Source: Wohlfahrtiimonas larvae
Lineage (GTDB): Bacteria; Pseudomonadota; Gammaproteobacteria; Cardiobacteriales; Wohlfahrtiimonadaceae
Assembly (NCBI RefSeq): GCF_039543665.1
Contig: NZ_BAABKE010000005.1
Span: forward strand, 62,001 to 126,000
DNA length: 64,000 nucleotides
Direction: 5' to 3'
Shown: piece after piece, positions 26,207 to 35,522 of the stretch
Position numbering within the stretch: the stretch's first letter is position 1
How the letters are laid out: every line of letters starts with the position of its first letter
The notes under the pieces: generated by a model
Seen by the model: only the letters and a program-made list of their open reading frames with translations
Database searches by the model: none
What the model was told of the DNA's origin: nothing
Made by a program: the position numbers and the translations under genes

Positions 26207-28039
26207 ATGATGAAAATCATATGCTTTTTATTGTTATTAATTCATGTAGTTGATGCTAAAGCATCAGATGAGCTTTCATCTGAGTTGAATGAGTTTATGG
26301 TTTTACAACCGATATCTGATCAATATTTTGAAAATAATGCTTATATTGGATGGATGGGACTAACATATCCGAGAGAAGATTGGTTAATCGCGTATCGTGA
26401 TATTTTTAAAATTAATGATGAAACCTTAAATCAGCGAGCTCATGATGGCCGTCTCATTACAAATTATTTTGCCAATCCAACACAATCAATTTTTCAGTTT
26501 TCCGCTAATAAAACTATATTGAATGACCTTTTTGGTTATGATGCGAAATTGATTGAGTTAAAAGATGACTTAGGTGGGCAAAAATTATTGAGTTTTAAGC
26601 AGGAATCACTAGATAATAAACGATACCTTTATACAAAAGATTTCTTTGCCTGTGCTGAGTACCTTGATAACTTATGCTTAACAAAAATGTTGAGCCGATC
26701 GACTTATATTCAAAAAACAATTAAGAGAAATCAACAGCTTTTAGATAGATTTCAAGTCTTAGTAGAAACTTCTCAGTATAACTATGCATTATTTCATAAT
26801 GATTTTAATGCTTCAGCAGATACTGTGCCAAGTTCAGGAATGATTAAATTAATTCAACTATATTTAACAGATGCCATAATGAAAATCACTCAAGGTGATG
26901 TTGATGAGGGGTTAAATCAATTAGTACTTGTTAGGCAGTGGATTGATCTTATATTTCATGAAAAATCTAAAGCTGCGTTATTACATTTTTTTGTTAATAT
27001 TTCTGTGACACAATTTTTAGATCAAAGTATGAATGCATTATTAGACAGTGGTTTCTTGGATACCATGATGAATGATGCTCGTCTTCAATGGATTGTTAGG
27101 CCGTATGCGCCTACAATAGGAAAAAAACTTAATGAAGTTGTATTATTTGAAATGAAACAGGATTTTAAGGATGTGGCTTATCCTTATATTCGAATTTATA
27201 CATCACCTGCTCATCAATTTACTTTTACCGAGGAAGATGAGTTTATTATTTTATCTTTTTTGAAGGATTTTGGTGTGATTCTCTCACCAGCTTTAGAGGA
27301 GATATATACAAAACGATCACAGACAGCGAAGGAGCAAAGCTGGTCTAAATTAATCAGTCTTAAACGTTCTACTCAGTCTGTTGATAAAACATGGTTAAAC
27401 ACAGCCCCTGCTACATATAATACGCAATCACGATCTTTAGATAGAAGACGCGGTTTAGATATATTACAAAGTCGCCAAGAGCGGTTTTTGCAAGTTTTAA
27501 CTGACTGGTATCAGGATTATTTTCAAACATTAGGTATTTCTCCTAAGGAAGCATTATTATCTCTGAATGAGATTTATCCATCCATTGAGTTTTATAATGA
27601 TTACTTTAATTTGTTACAGATCTTATCATCCGATAAATATCTACAACAGCATCTCTCTCCAACTTTTTTAGAAGAAACTTTAAAAGATAAAGTGATGCCT
27701 AAAACACTAGAGTTTGCACAAAAACTATCAGCTTATAGTGATTTTAATCATTATTGGATGCGCCTGTATGAACAACAAAATTATCATCAAATGGTCTATT
27801 TAAAATATCTAGTGATGAAGGATAAAATTCCTACCAAAGACATTCCTATGTTTTTACAAAACAAAGGGGATATTGCGCGCCATACGATTTCTAAGAATCC
27901 TTATTTGTATGATCCCAATACAGGTAAACTTTCCACACCTTTGCCTAAAAATAATAAATATTTACCAGTGCATATTAAAACACTTAGGTTATATGATAGT
28001 AGTATTAAAAACTTTGAAGTTATTTTTCCCAAATATTAA
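26207..28039 (+). CDS. Exported protein of unknown function, 610 residues
   Basis: I do not recognise this protein. A signal peptide (MMKIICFLLLLIHVVDAKA) ends near residue 19, and no later membrane span or lipobox is seen. The mature part is mostly helical in composition with many aromatic residues and only two Cys (FFACAEYLDNLCL, near residues 149-157). No catalytic motif was found. The gene is monocistronic and bounded by the pnp terminator and by an AT-only inverted repeat (28030-28053) that spans its stop codon. The second codon is also ATG, so the start may be 26210. Base and codon use look like those of its neighbours. Confidence 0.8.
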   Translation: MMKIICFLLLLIHVVDAKASDELSSELNEFMVLQPISDQYFENNAYIGWMGLTYPREDWLIAYRDIFKINDETLNQRAHDGRLITNYFANPTQSIFQFSANKTILNDLFGYDAKLIELKDDLGGQKLLSFKQESLDNKRYLYTKDFFACAEYLDNLCLTKMLSRSTYIQKTIKRNQQLLDRFQVLVETSQYNYALFHNDFNASADTVPSSGMIKLIQLYLTDAIMKITQGDVDEGLNQLVLVRQWIDLIFHEKSKAALLHFFVNISVTQFLDQSMNALLDSGFLDTMMNDARLQWIVRPYAPTIGKKLNEVVLFEMKQDFKDVAYPYIRIYTSPAHQFTFTEEDEFIILSFLKDFGVILSPALEEIYTKRSQTAKEQSWSKLISLKRSTQSVDKTWLNTAPATYNTQSRSLDRRRGLDILQSRQERFLQVLTDWYQDYFQTLGISPKEALLSLNEIYPSIEFYNDYFNLLQILSSDKYLQQHLSPTFLEETLKDKVMPKTLEFAQKLSAYSDFNHYWMRLYEQQNYHQMVYLKYLVMKDKIPTKDIPMFLQNKGDIARHTISKNPYLYDPNTGKLSTPLPKNNKYLPVHIKTLRLYDSSIKNFEVIFPKY

Positions 28040-28188
28040 AAATTTAATATTTGAAATATCAATTTGATGACGAATTATTTAATGATTAGAAAAGTGATAT
28101 GTATCTATGATTAAATTAAAATCCCTCTGTCGTTGTTTTTGAGCGATATAATAGTGCACTTTCAAATACTATAAACAGGGCAAATAAA

Positions 28189-28362
28189 ATGAAAAAATGT
28201 CATACATGTGGGAAAGAACTGATGGTTGCATTCTTCAATGAACAATCTGGTGATGACTGTGTGTTTTGTGCTGATGATAGAATCACGCTCGAGAGAACTC
28301 AAAAACATGATTTTGAAGAAGTTGAAGATATGAGCTGTGCAGGCGGTGCATGTACTTTGTAA
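28189..28362 (+). CDS. Small Cys-rich, probable zinc-binding protein (57 residues)
   Basis: This short frame encodes M-K-K-C-H-T-C-G-K at its start, a second C-x2-C at residues 24-27 (CVFC), and a further pair at residues 50 and 55 near the C-terminus (MSCAGGACTL). The first two pairs fit a four-Cys zinc ribbon. AGGG (28177-28180) lies 8 bases before the ATG, TATAAT occurs at 28147-28152, and a strong terminator follows at 28383. It therefore looks like a complete single-gene unit. I do not recognise the family, and the role is unknown. Confidence 0.72.
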   Translation: MKKCHTCGKELMVAFFNEQSGDDCVFCADDRITLERTQKHDFEEVEDMSCAGGACTL

Positions 28363-28382
28363 AATATGGTAGTGAATAGAAT

Positions 28383-28406
28383 AAAACCGAGCATTGCTCG
28401 GTTTTA
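28383..28406. terminator. Bidirectional terminator
   Basis: AAAACCGAGC/GCTCGGTTTT with a 3-nt loop has A-runs and T-runs on both sides. It serves the small Cys-rich gene on the plus strand and the acuI-type gene on the minus strand. Confidence 0.88.
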
Positions 28407-28472
28407 TTCTATTGGTTTATGTATGGACAGATAAATTGGGTTATCCAAAGATCCTGTGGGTAAGTTTGTGAA

Positions 28473-29450
28473 TTAGATCTTCACAACCAATCGACCTTTA
28501 ATTTCACCATTGATGATCTTATCAGCATTTTCAATCACTTCATCCAATGTGATTTCTGTACGAATATTTGCCAATGTTGCAGGGTCAATCAACTCAGCTA
28601 ATCTGCTCCAGGCTTCAATGCGATCAGGCAGTGGGCGCATTACGCTATCTACACCACGTAAAGTCACATTACGTAGAATGAATGGCATCACTGTGCCATT
28701 GAGATCAAAGCCTTGTGCTAAACCACAAGCAGCAACACAGCCGCCATATTCAGTGGCAGCCAATACATTCACAAGCGTATTGCTACCCACAGAATCAATC
28801 GCACCAGCCCAACGCATTTTTTGTAATGGTTTACCTTTATCTGATAACTCGTGGCGATCAATGATCTCTTTTGCACCTAATTGATAAAGGTATTCATGTT
28901 CGCTTGCTTTACCTGTTGCTGCAATCACGTCATAACCTAATTTGGTCAATAGAGAAACTGCAAAGCTACCAACTCCGCCAGTTGCACCTGTGACTAAAAT
29001 TTTGCCTGATTCAGGTGTTAAGCCATGTTTTTCTAGTGCGATGATGGACAGCATTGCTGTGTAGCCAGCTGTACCAATTGTCATTGCATCGATTGGTGAA
29101 ATTGCTTTTGGTAAATGAATGAGCCATTCTGATTTTAATGATGCTTTTTCAGCCAATCCACCAGAATGAACTTCACCTACGCCAAAGCCATTTAGTATAA
29201 CGGTATCGCCTATTTTAAAACGATTGGATTGACTCTCTGTGACTTTACCCACTAAATCAATGCCCGGTGTTAATGGGAATGTCCGAACCACAGGATTCTT
29301 ATTCGTGATCGCTAAAGCATCTTTATAGTTCATTGTAGATGCAATCACATCAATTTTTACATCACCTTCAGGGAGCTGATCTTCATTCAAATCTGTTAAC
29401 GTTGCTATGTAATCAGGATTTTTATCAATCACGATTGCTTTGTAAGTCAT
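28473..29450 (-). CDS. acuI: Zinc-independent MDR oxidoreductase, AcuI/YhdH family (acrylyl-CoA reductase type)
   Basis: The 325-residue protein is a medium-chain dehydrogenase with the quinone-oxidoreductase fold, an NADPH site at VTGATGGVGSFAV (about 152-164) and the segment STMNYKDALAITN typical of AcuI/YhdH. These enzymes reduce acryloyl-CoA to propionyl-CoA with NADPH. No zinc ligands are seen. It is the last gene of an operon with a glycerate kinase (1-base gap) and a GntP-type permease. How it links to glycerate is unclear. Confidence 0.82.
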   Translation of the reverse strand: MTYKAIVIDKNPDYIATLTDLNEDQLPEGDVKIDVIASTMNYKDALAITNKNPVVRTFPLTPGIDLVGKVTESQSNRFKIGDTVILNGFGVGEVHSGGLAEKASLKSEWLIHLPKAISPIDAMTIGTAGYTAMLSIIALEKHGLTPESGKILVTGATGGVGSFAVSLLTKLGYDVIAATGKASEHEYLYQLGAKEIIDRHELSDKGKPLQKMRWAGAIDSVGSNTLVNVLAATEYGGCVAACGLAQGFDLNGTVMPFILRNVTLRGVDSVMRPLPDRIEAWSRLAELIDPATLANIRTEITLDEVIENADKIINGEIKGRLVVKI

Positions 29451-29451
29451 A

Positions 29452-30597
29452 TTAACCTCTTGTTTTCATTCCAAGTTGATAAAGGATTGCAATGTTTCTG
29501 GATAATGATAACAGATTATCTGCGGTATCTTTCAATGCTTTTTCTAGCGTTTCTGGACGCTGTGTCACGGTAAATACTGTATCAATGCCATGATCATGAA
29601 CATAATGCGCATCATGCCCAAGTGAACCTGCAATACCAATCACAGGCTTGCCAAATTTTTTGGCGGTTTTAGCAACGCCAATTGGTGTTTTGCCAAAGAT
29701 CGTTTGGCGATCAATTTTACCTTCACCTGTGATCACAAGATCGGCATTTTTGACTGCATCTGCAAGATTCACAATATCTATCACAATGCGAATGCCCGGT
29801 TTCAATTGCCCTTTTAGGAATGCTAGTGCCGCAAACCCCATACCTCCAGCAGCACCTGCACCACGCGCAAAGCGATGATCTTCATTGAATAGGGTGGTTG
29901 CGATATCTGCATAATGATCTAAGGCTGAATCTAATGTTTGTACATTTTCTTCTGTCGCACCCTTTTGCGGTCCAAAAATTGCAGAAGCACCACGCTCACC
30001 AACCAAAGGATTATCCACATCACAGGCAATTTCAAATTCACATTCTTGAATGCGCGCATCAAAATTACTGAGATCAATGGTATGAAGTTGTTGCAATGCA
30101 GCACCACCCGCAGATAAAGGCTGTTGGTTGTGATCAAGGAATTGTGCGCCTAATGCTTGTAACATGCCTGTACCGCCATCATTGGTCGCGCTGCCACCAA
30201 TAGCAAGGATAATTTTTTTTGCACCATGATCTAAAGCATGACGAATCAATTCGCCTGTACCATAAGTTGTCGTGATTAATGGATTACGTTCATGAGTGGA
30301 TAACAATGTTAATCCACTTGCCGTTGCCATTTCAATGATGGCAACTGAATCATTGTCTATTAAACCATAATGAGCAGTTACTTTGCGTTGTAAAGGATCA
30401 TTCACTTCAACCGCTACTAATCGACCATCTTTTGCATCAACGATGGCTTGTAATGTTCCTTCGCCACCATCCGCAACTGGGATTTTTGAAAAAGTTGCCT
30501 CAGGAAAAACAGACTGAAATCCTTGCTCAACGATATTGGCAATTTCTAGAGCACTCAAGCTCTCTTTGAATGAATCTGGGGCGATAACAATGTGCAT
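29452..30597 (-). CDS. Glycerate 2-kinase (GarK/GlxK family)
   Basis: The 381-residue enzyme starts MHIVIAPDSFKESLSALE and has the family motifs VADGGEGTL, IGGSATNDGGTGML and GEGKIDRQTIFGKTP. It phosphorylates D-glycerate to 2-phosphoglycerate. The first gene upstream in the same operon is a GntP-type permease, which fits uptake and use of glycerate. The exact paralogue (GarK or GlxK) cannot be told from sequence alone. Confidence 0.92.
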   Translation of the reverse strand: MHIVIAPDSFKESLSALEIANIVEQGFQSVFPEATFSKIPVADGGEGTLQAIVDAKDGRLVAVEVNDPLQRKVTAHYGLIDNDSVAIIEMATASGLTLLSTHERNPLITTTYGTGELIRHALDHGAKKIILAIGGSATNDGGTGMLQALGAQFLDHNQQPLSAGGAALQQLHTIDLSNFDARIQECEFEIACDVDNPLVGERGASAIFGPQKGATEENVQTLDSALDHYADIATTLFNEDHRFARGAGAAGGMGFAALAFLKGQLKPGIRIVIDIVNLADAVKNADLVITGEGKIDRQTIFGKTPIGVAKTAKKFGKPVIGIAGSLGHDAHYVHDHGIDTVFTVTQRPETLEKALKDTADNLLSLSRNIAILYQLGMKTRG

Positions 30598-30606
30598 AAT
30601 GGCTCC

Positions 30607-31887
30607 TTAGAAAATTGCGAATACGCCGAAAATTAAAGTAGAAACGATTGCTAAAACTAAACCAATCAATGTTTCATATGGGATTAATTTTAAACGCTCT
30701 TTCATATCCATATTTACAGCACCGCCTGTTGCGTGGAAGAAGCTACCATGTGGCATATGATCTAATGTTGTTGCGCCTGCATGAATCATTGCAGCAGATG
30801 CCAAAGCAGGAATACCTAAGCTTAATAAAATTTCACCGAAAGAGCCGGAGGCAACAGCGGTGCCTGCAGTGGTAGAGGCTGTTGCTAATGACATTAATGA
30901 GCCTGAAATAGGTGCCAACATATAGTCAGGTAAATTAGTTGCATTAATTAAATTCACCATAGTGGTTTTCAATTCAGAAGAGCCAATGATGCCAGCTAAT
31001 GTGCCTGTACCCAATAACATAATGGCAACGCCTGACATTCGATGTAAGCCAGAGATTGCATAATGGTTAATATGTTTCACTTTACCCATCATAATTGCAC
31101 CGATTAAACCGCCCACAGGTAATGCAATCATAGGGTCAATGGTGATTTTAGCGATTGGACGCAGTGCCAACAATAAGATTGCAGCAATGGGGCCTGAAAT
31201 GGCGCATAAAAACTTTGGTAAATCAGTATTATCAACAGTTGTTAGATCTGTGGTATGAATGTTACTGCCTTTTTTGGTTAACCACTTTGCCAAAAAGTAT
31301 GTAGCAATTAGGCCAAAAATTGCAGGAATAATGCCGGCTGCCATTAAACTTGTCATTTCAATATTGAAAAAATCAGAAGCAGCAATTGTATTAGGGTTGG
31401 GCGACACAATATTGCCAGCTTTACCACCGCCAACCATTGCCAATAAAATAGCCATTTTAGATAAATTAGCTTTATGGCCAATTGCTAGAGCAATCGGTGC
31501 AACAGTGATGATTGCAACATCAATGAATACGCCAGACATTGTTAAAATACAAGTGGCAAGAATTAATGCTAAGAGGGCTTTAGCTTCACCAACTTTGCGA
31601 ATGATAGTTTCTGCAATGATGAGTGCAGCACCAGATTCGATTAAAACACCTGCTAATACGCCTGCTGCAATGATGCGTAAAACAGCTGGCATGATACCTT
31701 GAGCGCCTTGCATCATTGTGCTTACAGTAGTTGTGAGTGCTGTATCCATCGATGTTTGGAATATTAATCCTACAAAACCACCCACAAAAGCACCAATTAA
31801 CATGCCATAAACTGGTGGAACTTTTCTGAGAATTAGAACAATGGCGAGTATGAGGGCAATAAGTGCACCCGTTAAAGTAATGGTCAT
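30607..31887 (-). CDS. GntP-family permease, probably for glycerate
   Basis: The 426-residue protein is very hydrophobic, with about 12 predicted spans. Motifs such as MVGGGKAGNIVSPNPNTIAAS, split over the middle of the protein, and GATTLDHMPHGSFFHATGG near the C-terminus belong to the GntP/glycerate permease group. The glycerate kinase follows after 9 bases, so glycerate is the likely substrate. This is inference from context; gluconate or a related acid is possible. It is transcribed away from the OPT transporter. Confidence 0.8.
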   Translation of the reverse strand: MTITLTGALIALILAIVLILRKVPPVYGMLIGAFVGGFVGLIFQTSMDTALTTTVSTMMQGAQGIMPAVLRIIAAGVLAGVLIESGAALIIAETIIRKVGEAKALLALILATCILTMSGVFIDVAIITVAPIALAIGHKANLSKMAILLAMVGGGKAGNIVSPNPNTIAASDFFNIEMTSLMAAGIIPAIFGLIATYFLAKWLTKKGSNIHTTDLTTVDNTDLPKFLCAISGPIAAILLLALRPIAKITIDPMIALPVGGLIGAIMMGKVKHINHYAISGLHRMSGVAIMLLGTGTLAGIIGSSELKTTMVNLINATNLPDYMLAPISGSLMSLATASTTAGTAVASGSFGEILLSLGIPALASAAMIHAGATTLDHMPHGSFFHATGGAVNMDMKERLKLIPYETLIGLVLAIVSTLIFGVFAIF

Positions 31888-32048
31888 GATTTAGCTCCGA
31901 GTGATAAGTTGTAGTGTGATTGTAGCGTATTTTGTACTTGAATTTATTGAAAAATAATTGGCAATCTATTGATATTAGTAGAAGAGGTTTACATTTTTAT
32001 CCATAAGCGTATATTCAATAGCTTGTAAAAAAGTATGATCGGAAATTT

Positions 32049-34088
32049 ATGAAGGACTTAAAAGAATTAACAGTGCGTGGCATTATTTTAGGTGCACTGA
32101 TTACAGTTGTTTTTACAGCATCTAATGTTTATTTAGGCCTAAAGGTTGGCTTGACATTTTCCTCTGCAATTCCTGCAGCGGTGATCTCAATGGCAGTCTT
32201 AAGATTTTTCAAAGGCTCCACAATTCTCGAAAATAATATGGTACAAACTCAAGCATCAGCAGCTGGAACATTATCTTCTGTGATATTTGTGATTCCAGGT
32301 TTATTGATGATAGGTTATTGGCAAAATTTTCCATTTTGGCTAACCTTTGTTGTTTGTTCTGCAGGCGGAATGCTCGGTGTTTTATTTTCTATTCCATTAC
32401 GCCATGCGATGGTTGTGAAAAGTAATTTGCCCTATCCTGAGGGTGTTGCAGCAGCTGAAATTTTAAAAGCTGGTTGTAATACAGATAGCAAAGAAGGTGC
32501 AGAGTCTTCAAAAGAAGGTTTAAAAGATATTTTATTCGGTGGTTTAGTCGCTTCCATTGTGACACTTTTCACAAGCGGCTTTCGCGTATTAGCAGGTAGC
32601 GCGTCATTATGGTTTACGCAAGGTAAAGCAATTTTTCAATTACCGATGGGTTTTTCATTGGCATTGTTAAGTGCGGGTTACTTAGTGGGTATTGTTTCAG
32701 GCATCGCGATCATTTTGGGTTCAATCATTGCTTGGTTTATAGTTGTACCAATTTTAAGTAGCACAGCAGATTATGGTACTTTCACAAGCTTGGCTGATCA
32801 TGCTATGACGATTTGGGCAAAGGATGTTCGTTTTATTGGTGCTGGTATGCTGGCAATCGCAGCTTTATGGACTTTAATTACATTGTTGAAGCCTGTGATT
32901 GAAGGGGTCAAAATGTCTTTGGGTGCTTTGAAGGATGAAGAAGGCAAGGGTGTTGACCGTACTGAGCAGGATTTATCACCGAAAACAATTTTTGCAATTA
33001 TGTTTGCAATGTTGTTGATCCTTGTGGGTACATTTTATGTATTTGTACAAGATAGTGGATTATCTGCGGGTATTGCTTGGACATTGGTCATTTGTGCAGT
33101 AATTTTTGCATTCATCATGGGTTTTTTGATCGCAGCAGCAAGTGGTTATATGGCTGGTTTAGTGGGGTCATCAGCTAGTCCAATTTCAGGGATCGGTATA
33201 GTTTCCATCATCGTTGTTTCATTGATATTATTAGTAATTGGTGAAAGTGATGGCTTTTTAGGAACAGAAAGTGGTCAGCATTTTGCTACTGCTTTGGCAT
33301 TATTTACAACAACGGCGGTATTAGCGATCGCATGTATTTCTAATGATAATTTGCAAGATTTAAAAACAGGTTATTTAGTACATGCAACACCATGGAAACA
33401 GCAAGCTGCATTATTGATCGGCTGTATCATTGGTGCATTGGTGATTGCACCAATCTTGGATGTGTTATATCAGGCTTATGGTTTTACAGGTGCATTACCG
33501 CGTGCGGATATGGACCCTACTCAAGTATTGGCAGCACCACAAGCAACATTGATGAGCACAATCGCAACAGGTATTTTTTCACATAATCTACAATGGACGA
33601 TGATTTTAATCGGTGTTGGATTGGGCGTTTTCTTTATTATTGTTGACTTTATCTTGGGTAAATCAGGTTCAGCATTAAGATTACCTGCATTGGCAGTGGG
33701 TATGGGGATTTATTTGCCACCAACAATTACAACGCCTATTTTCTTGGGTGGTTTAATTGCATGGTTGATCCGCCGTTCAGTTAAAAATAAGATGTATCAA
33801 GGTGATGTGAAAGACTTTGAAAAAACTTACACTTTAGTAGATCGCAAAGCAACATTGATCGCATCAGGCTTAATCGTGGGTGAAAGTTTAGTGGGTGTTT
33901 TAATGGCAATTATTATTGTGATCAGCGTATCTAGCGGTCATAGTGCGGCGCCATTGTCTATGCTTGAAGGATTAACCAACATATTGGGTGGTTCTACAAA
34001 TACTGTTATACAATTGGCAGGTTTATTTGTATTCATTATGATTTGTACGGTATTTATCAAACGTTCATTATCGGTTGTGAAAAAATAA
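32049..34088 (+). CDS. OPT-family oligopeptide transporter
   Basis: The 679-residue membrane protein has about 15 hydrophobic spans and the OPT-family features near the N-terminus (RGIILGALITVVFTASNVYLG split over 10-30) and NLPYPEGVAAAEILKAG. Bacterial members import peptides by proton coupling. The start ATG at 32049 follows GGAA weakly. The gene is divergent from the gntP-type permease and closed by a terminator at 34108. Confidence 0.88.
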   Translation: MKDLKELTVRGIILGALITVVFTASNVYLGLKVGLTFSSAIPAAVISMAVLRFFKGSTILENNMVQTQASAAGTLSSVIFVIPGLLMIGYWQNFPFWLTFVVCSAGGMLGVLFSIPLRHAMVVKSNLPYPEGVAAAEILKAGCNTDSKEGAESSKEGLKDILFGGLVASIVTLFTSGFRVLAGSASLWFTQGKAIFQLPMGFSLALLSAGYLVGIVSGIAIILGSIIAWFIVVPILSSTADYGTFTSLADHAMTIWAKDVRFIGAGMLAIAALWTLITLLKPVIEGVKMSLGALKDEEGKGVDRTEQDLSPKTIFAIMFAMLLILVGTFYVFVQDSGLSAGIAWTLVICAVIFAFIMGFLIAAASGYMAGLVGSSASPISGIGIVSIIVVSLILLVIGESDGFLGTESGQHFATALALFTTTAVLAIACISNDNLQDLKTGYLVHATPWKQQAALLIGCIIGALVIAPILDVLYQAYGFTGALPRADMDPTQVLAAPQATLMSTIATGIFSHNLQWTMILIGVGLGVFFIIVDFILGKSGSALRLPALAVGMGIYLPPTITTPIFLGGLIAWLIRRSVKNKMYQGDVKDFEKTYTLVDRKATLIASGLIVGESLVGVLMAIIIVISVSSGHSAAPLSMLEGLTNILGGSTNTVIQLAGLFVFIMICTVFIKRSLSVVKK

Positions 34089-34107
34089 TTATTTTATTGT
34101 AATGTGT

Positions 34108-34143
34108 AGCACAATATTTATTCATAGATATTGTGCTTTTTTA
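34108..34143 (+). terminator. Terminator after the OPT transporter gene
   Basis: AGCACAATAT (34108-34117) pairs with ATATTGTGCT (34128-34137), then a run of six T. Confidence 0.85.
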
Positions 34144-34156
34144 TTGGAAAATTATT

Positions 34157-34840
34157 ATGTTAGTTAAGCAATACATTCGATTATTATACATAGTGAGCAT
34201 TGTTATGATGTCTTCCATCAGTTTTGCAAAATCTGTTTGTGAGCAAGATCCTACATATGATATGACAGCATTTGCAAACTTTGTGGAAATCACAGAAGGG
34301 CGGAAACATTACATATTGCATCAAACTGGAGAGGTTTCTCTAAATGGTGAAAGATTGGATCTATCTACAGAAAAACAGAGCCAAGTGAAGGTCTTAGTTG
34401 ACTTTATTCTTCAAAAATTACCACAACGTGAAAAAGAAGCAGTGATACTGATGGATGCATTGCATTCTCAATTTGTGAATGTTGTGAAATCACAACTAGA
34501 TGGTAATTCTCAATTGCTTACAATGTTGGATAATACGCATGCAGATGCAACGCGAACATTGGGTAAAGCGATCAAAACAAAAGGTAATGTAACAGAGTTT
34601 TCTGCCAATGATTTTCATAAAATTATTGATCGAGCATCGGGCGATTTTAAATTAGAAATGGCAAAAATTGTGTCAAAAAGTGTATTTACATTTAATGTTG
34701 GCCGTAATTATAAAGATATAAAATACTTGGGCGATCAAGAGTGGAAAAAATTCAAACCTGAAGCCAAAGCATTCCATAAAGCTTTATGTGCAGATTTAGC
34801 TTGGATTACTGCAGAGAAAGCACAGCTTTTTTCTCAGTAA
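34157..34840 (+). CDS. Exported DUF2884 (YggN)-like protein
   Basis: The 227-residue protein has a signal peptide (about 1-24, ending SISFAKS) and two Cys (29 and near 212). The pattern of a short beta part ending LNGERLDLS followed by a long helical part with FKPEAKAFHKALCADL resembles E. coli YggN, whose function is unknown. The match is by eye and not strong. The ATG at 34157 gives a proper signal peptide, whereas an upstream TTG lies in the terminator T-run. Confidence 0.55.
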   Translation: MLVKQYIRLLYIVSIVMMSSISFAKSVCEQDPTYDMTAFANFVEITEGRKHYILHQTGEVSLNGERLDLSTEKQSQVKVLVDFILQKLPQREKEAVILMDALHSQFVNVVKSQLDGNSQLLTMLDNTHADATRTLGKAIKTKGNVTEFSANDFHKIIDRASGDFKLEMAKIVSKSVFTFNVGRNYKDIKYLGDQEWKKFKPEAKAFHKALCADLAWITAEKAQLFSQ

Positions 34841-34850
34841 TCAAAACCAT

Positions 34851-34883
34851 AAATAGCCCATGATTTCATGGGCTATTTGAGTT
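34851..34883. terminator. Bidirectional terminator between the YggN-like gene and rppH
   Basis: A 13-bp perfect arm pair AAATAGCCCATGA/TCATGGGCTATTT (34851-34863 with 34866-34878) has A and T runs on both sides. Confidence 0.88.
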
Positions 34884-34884
34884 T

Positions 34885-35460
34885 TTAACTTCTACTCTTC
34901 ATTCGATATAAAGAGCGTCTGACTTTGGGTTTTGGTCTAAAATCGACACGTTTTTCATATAAAGGTTTATCTGGGATAGCTGTACCTTTAAATAATAACG
35001 GAGCAAGTTCAACCAATGCTCTATTATAAACTTTGCGCTTGAAGTATATGACATCATCAATAGGTTTCCAATATTCAACCCATTTCCAATGGTCAAATTC
35101 AGGTGTATCGAAACACTCTAAATTAATCGCATCCTCATCGGAAGTGAGTTCTAATAGAAACCAAATCTGCTTTTGCCCAATACAACGAGGCGTATTATTT
35201 CTACGAATCAATCGTTGTGGTAAACGGTACCTTAACCAGCTTTTAGTTTTTCCTAAAATTTTTACATCATCAGAAGATAATCCAACTTCTTCCTTCAATT
35301 CTCGAAACATTGCCTCTTCAGGAGATTCGCCTTCGTCGATTCCACCTTGAGGAAATTGCCATGAATCTAAATGTCCTATTCTATGACCCCAAAATAGTTT
35401 TTTGTCCCGATTACACAAGATGATTCCAACATTCGAGCGATAGCCGTCATTGTCAATCAT
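34885..35460 (-). CDS. rppH: RNA pyrophosphohydrolase RppH
   Basis: The 191-residue Nudix enzyme starts MIDNDGYRSNVGIILCN, the usual RppH N-terminus, and has the full Nudix box at residues 39-61 (G-x5-E-x7-REL-x-EE-x-GL). RppH removes pyrophosphate from 5' ends of mRNA and opens them to RNase E. I start it at 35460; a longer frame upstream adds 20 unrelated residues. It follows cysZ by 62 bases on the same strand. The tail is Arg/Lys rich. Confidence 0.95.
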   Translation of the reverse strand: MIDNDGYRSNVGIILCNRDKKLFWGHRIGHLDSWQFPQGGIDEGESPEEAMFRELKEEVGLSSDDVKILGKTKSWLRYRLPQRLIRRNNTPRCIGQKQIWFLLELTSDEDAINLECFDTPEFDHWKWVEYWKPIDDVIYFKRKVYNRALVELAPLLFKGTAIPDKPLYEKRVDFRPKPKVRRSLYRMKSRS

Positions 35461-35522
35461 AATGTAAACCTTGAATAAAATTAATGGCTCTATTGTTCCA
35501 CAAAGGTTAGGTAAAACCAAGT

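Noticed and set aside
28030..28053. AT-only inverted repeat as a terminator of the 610-residue gene
   Set aside because: It has no T-run and contains almost no G-C pairs, so termination is doubtful. I mention it only in the gene entry.
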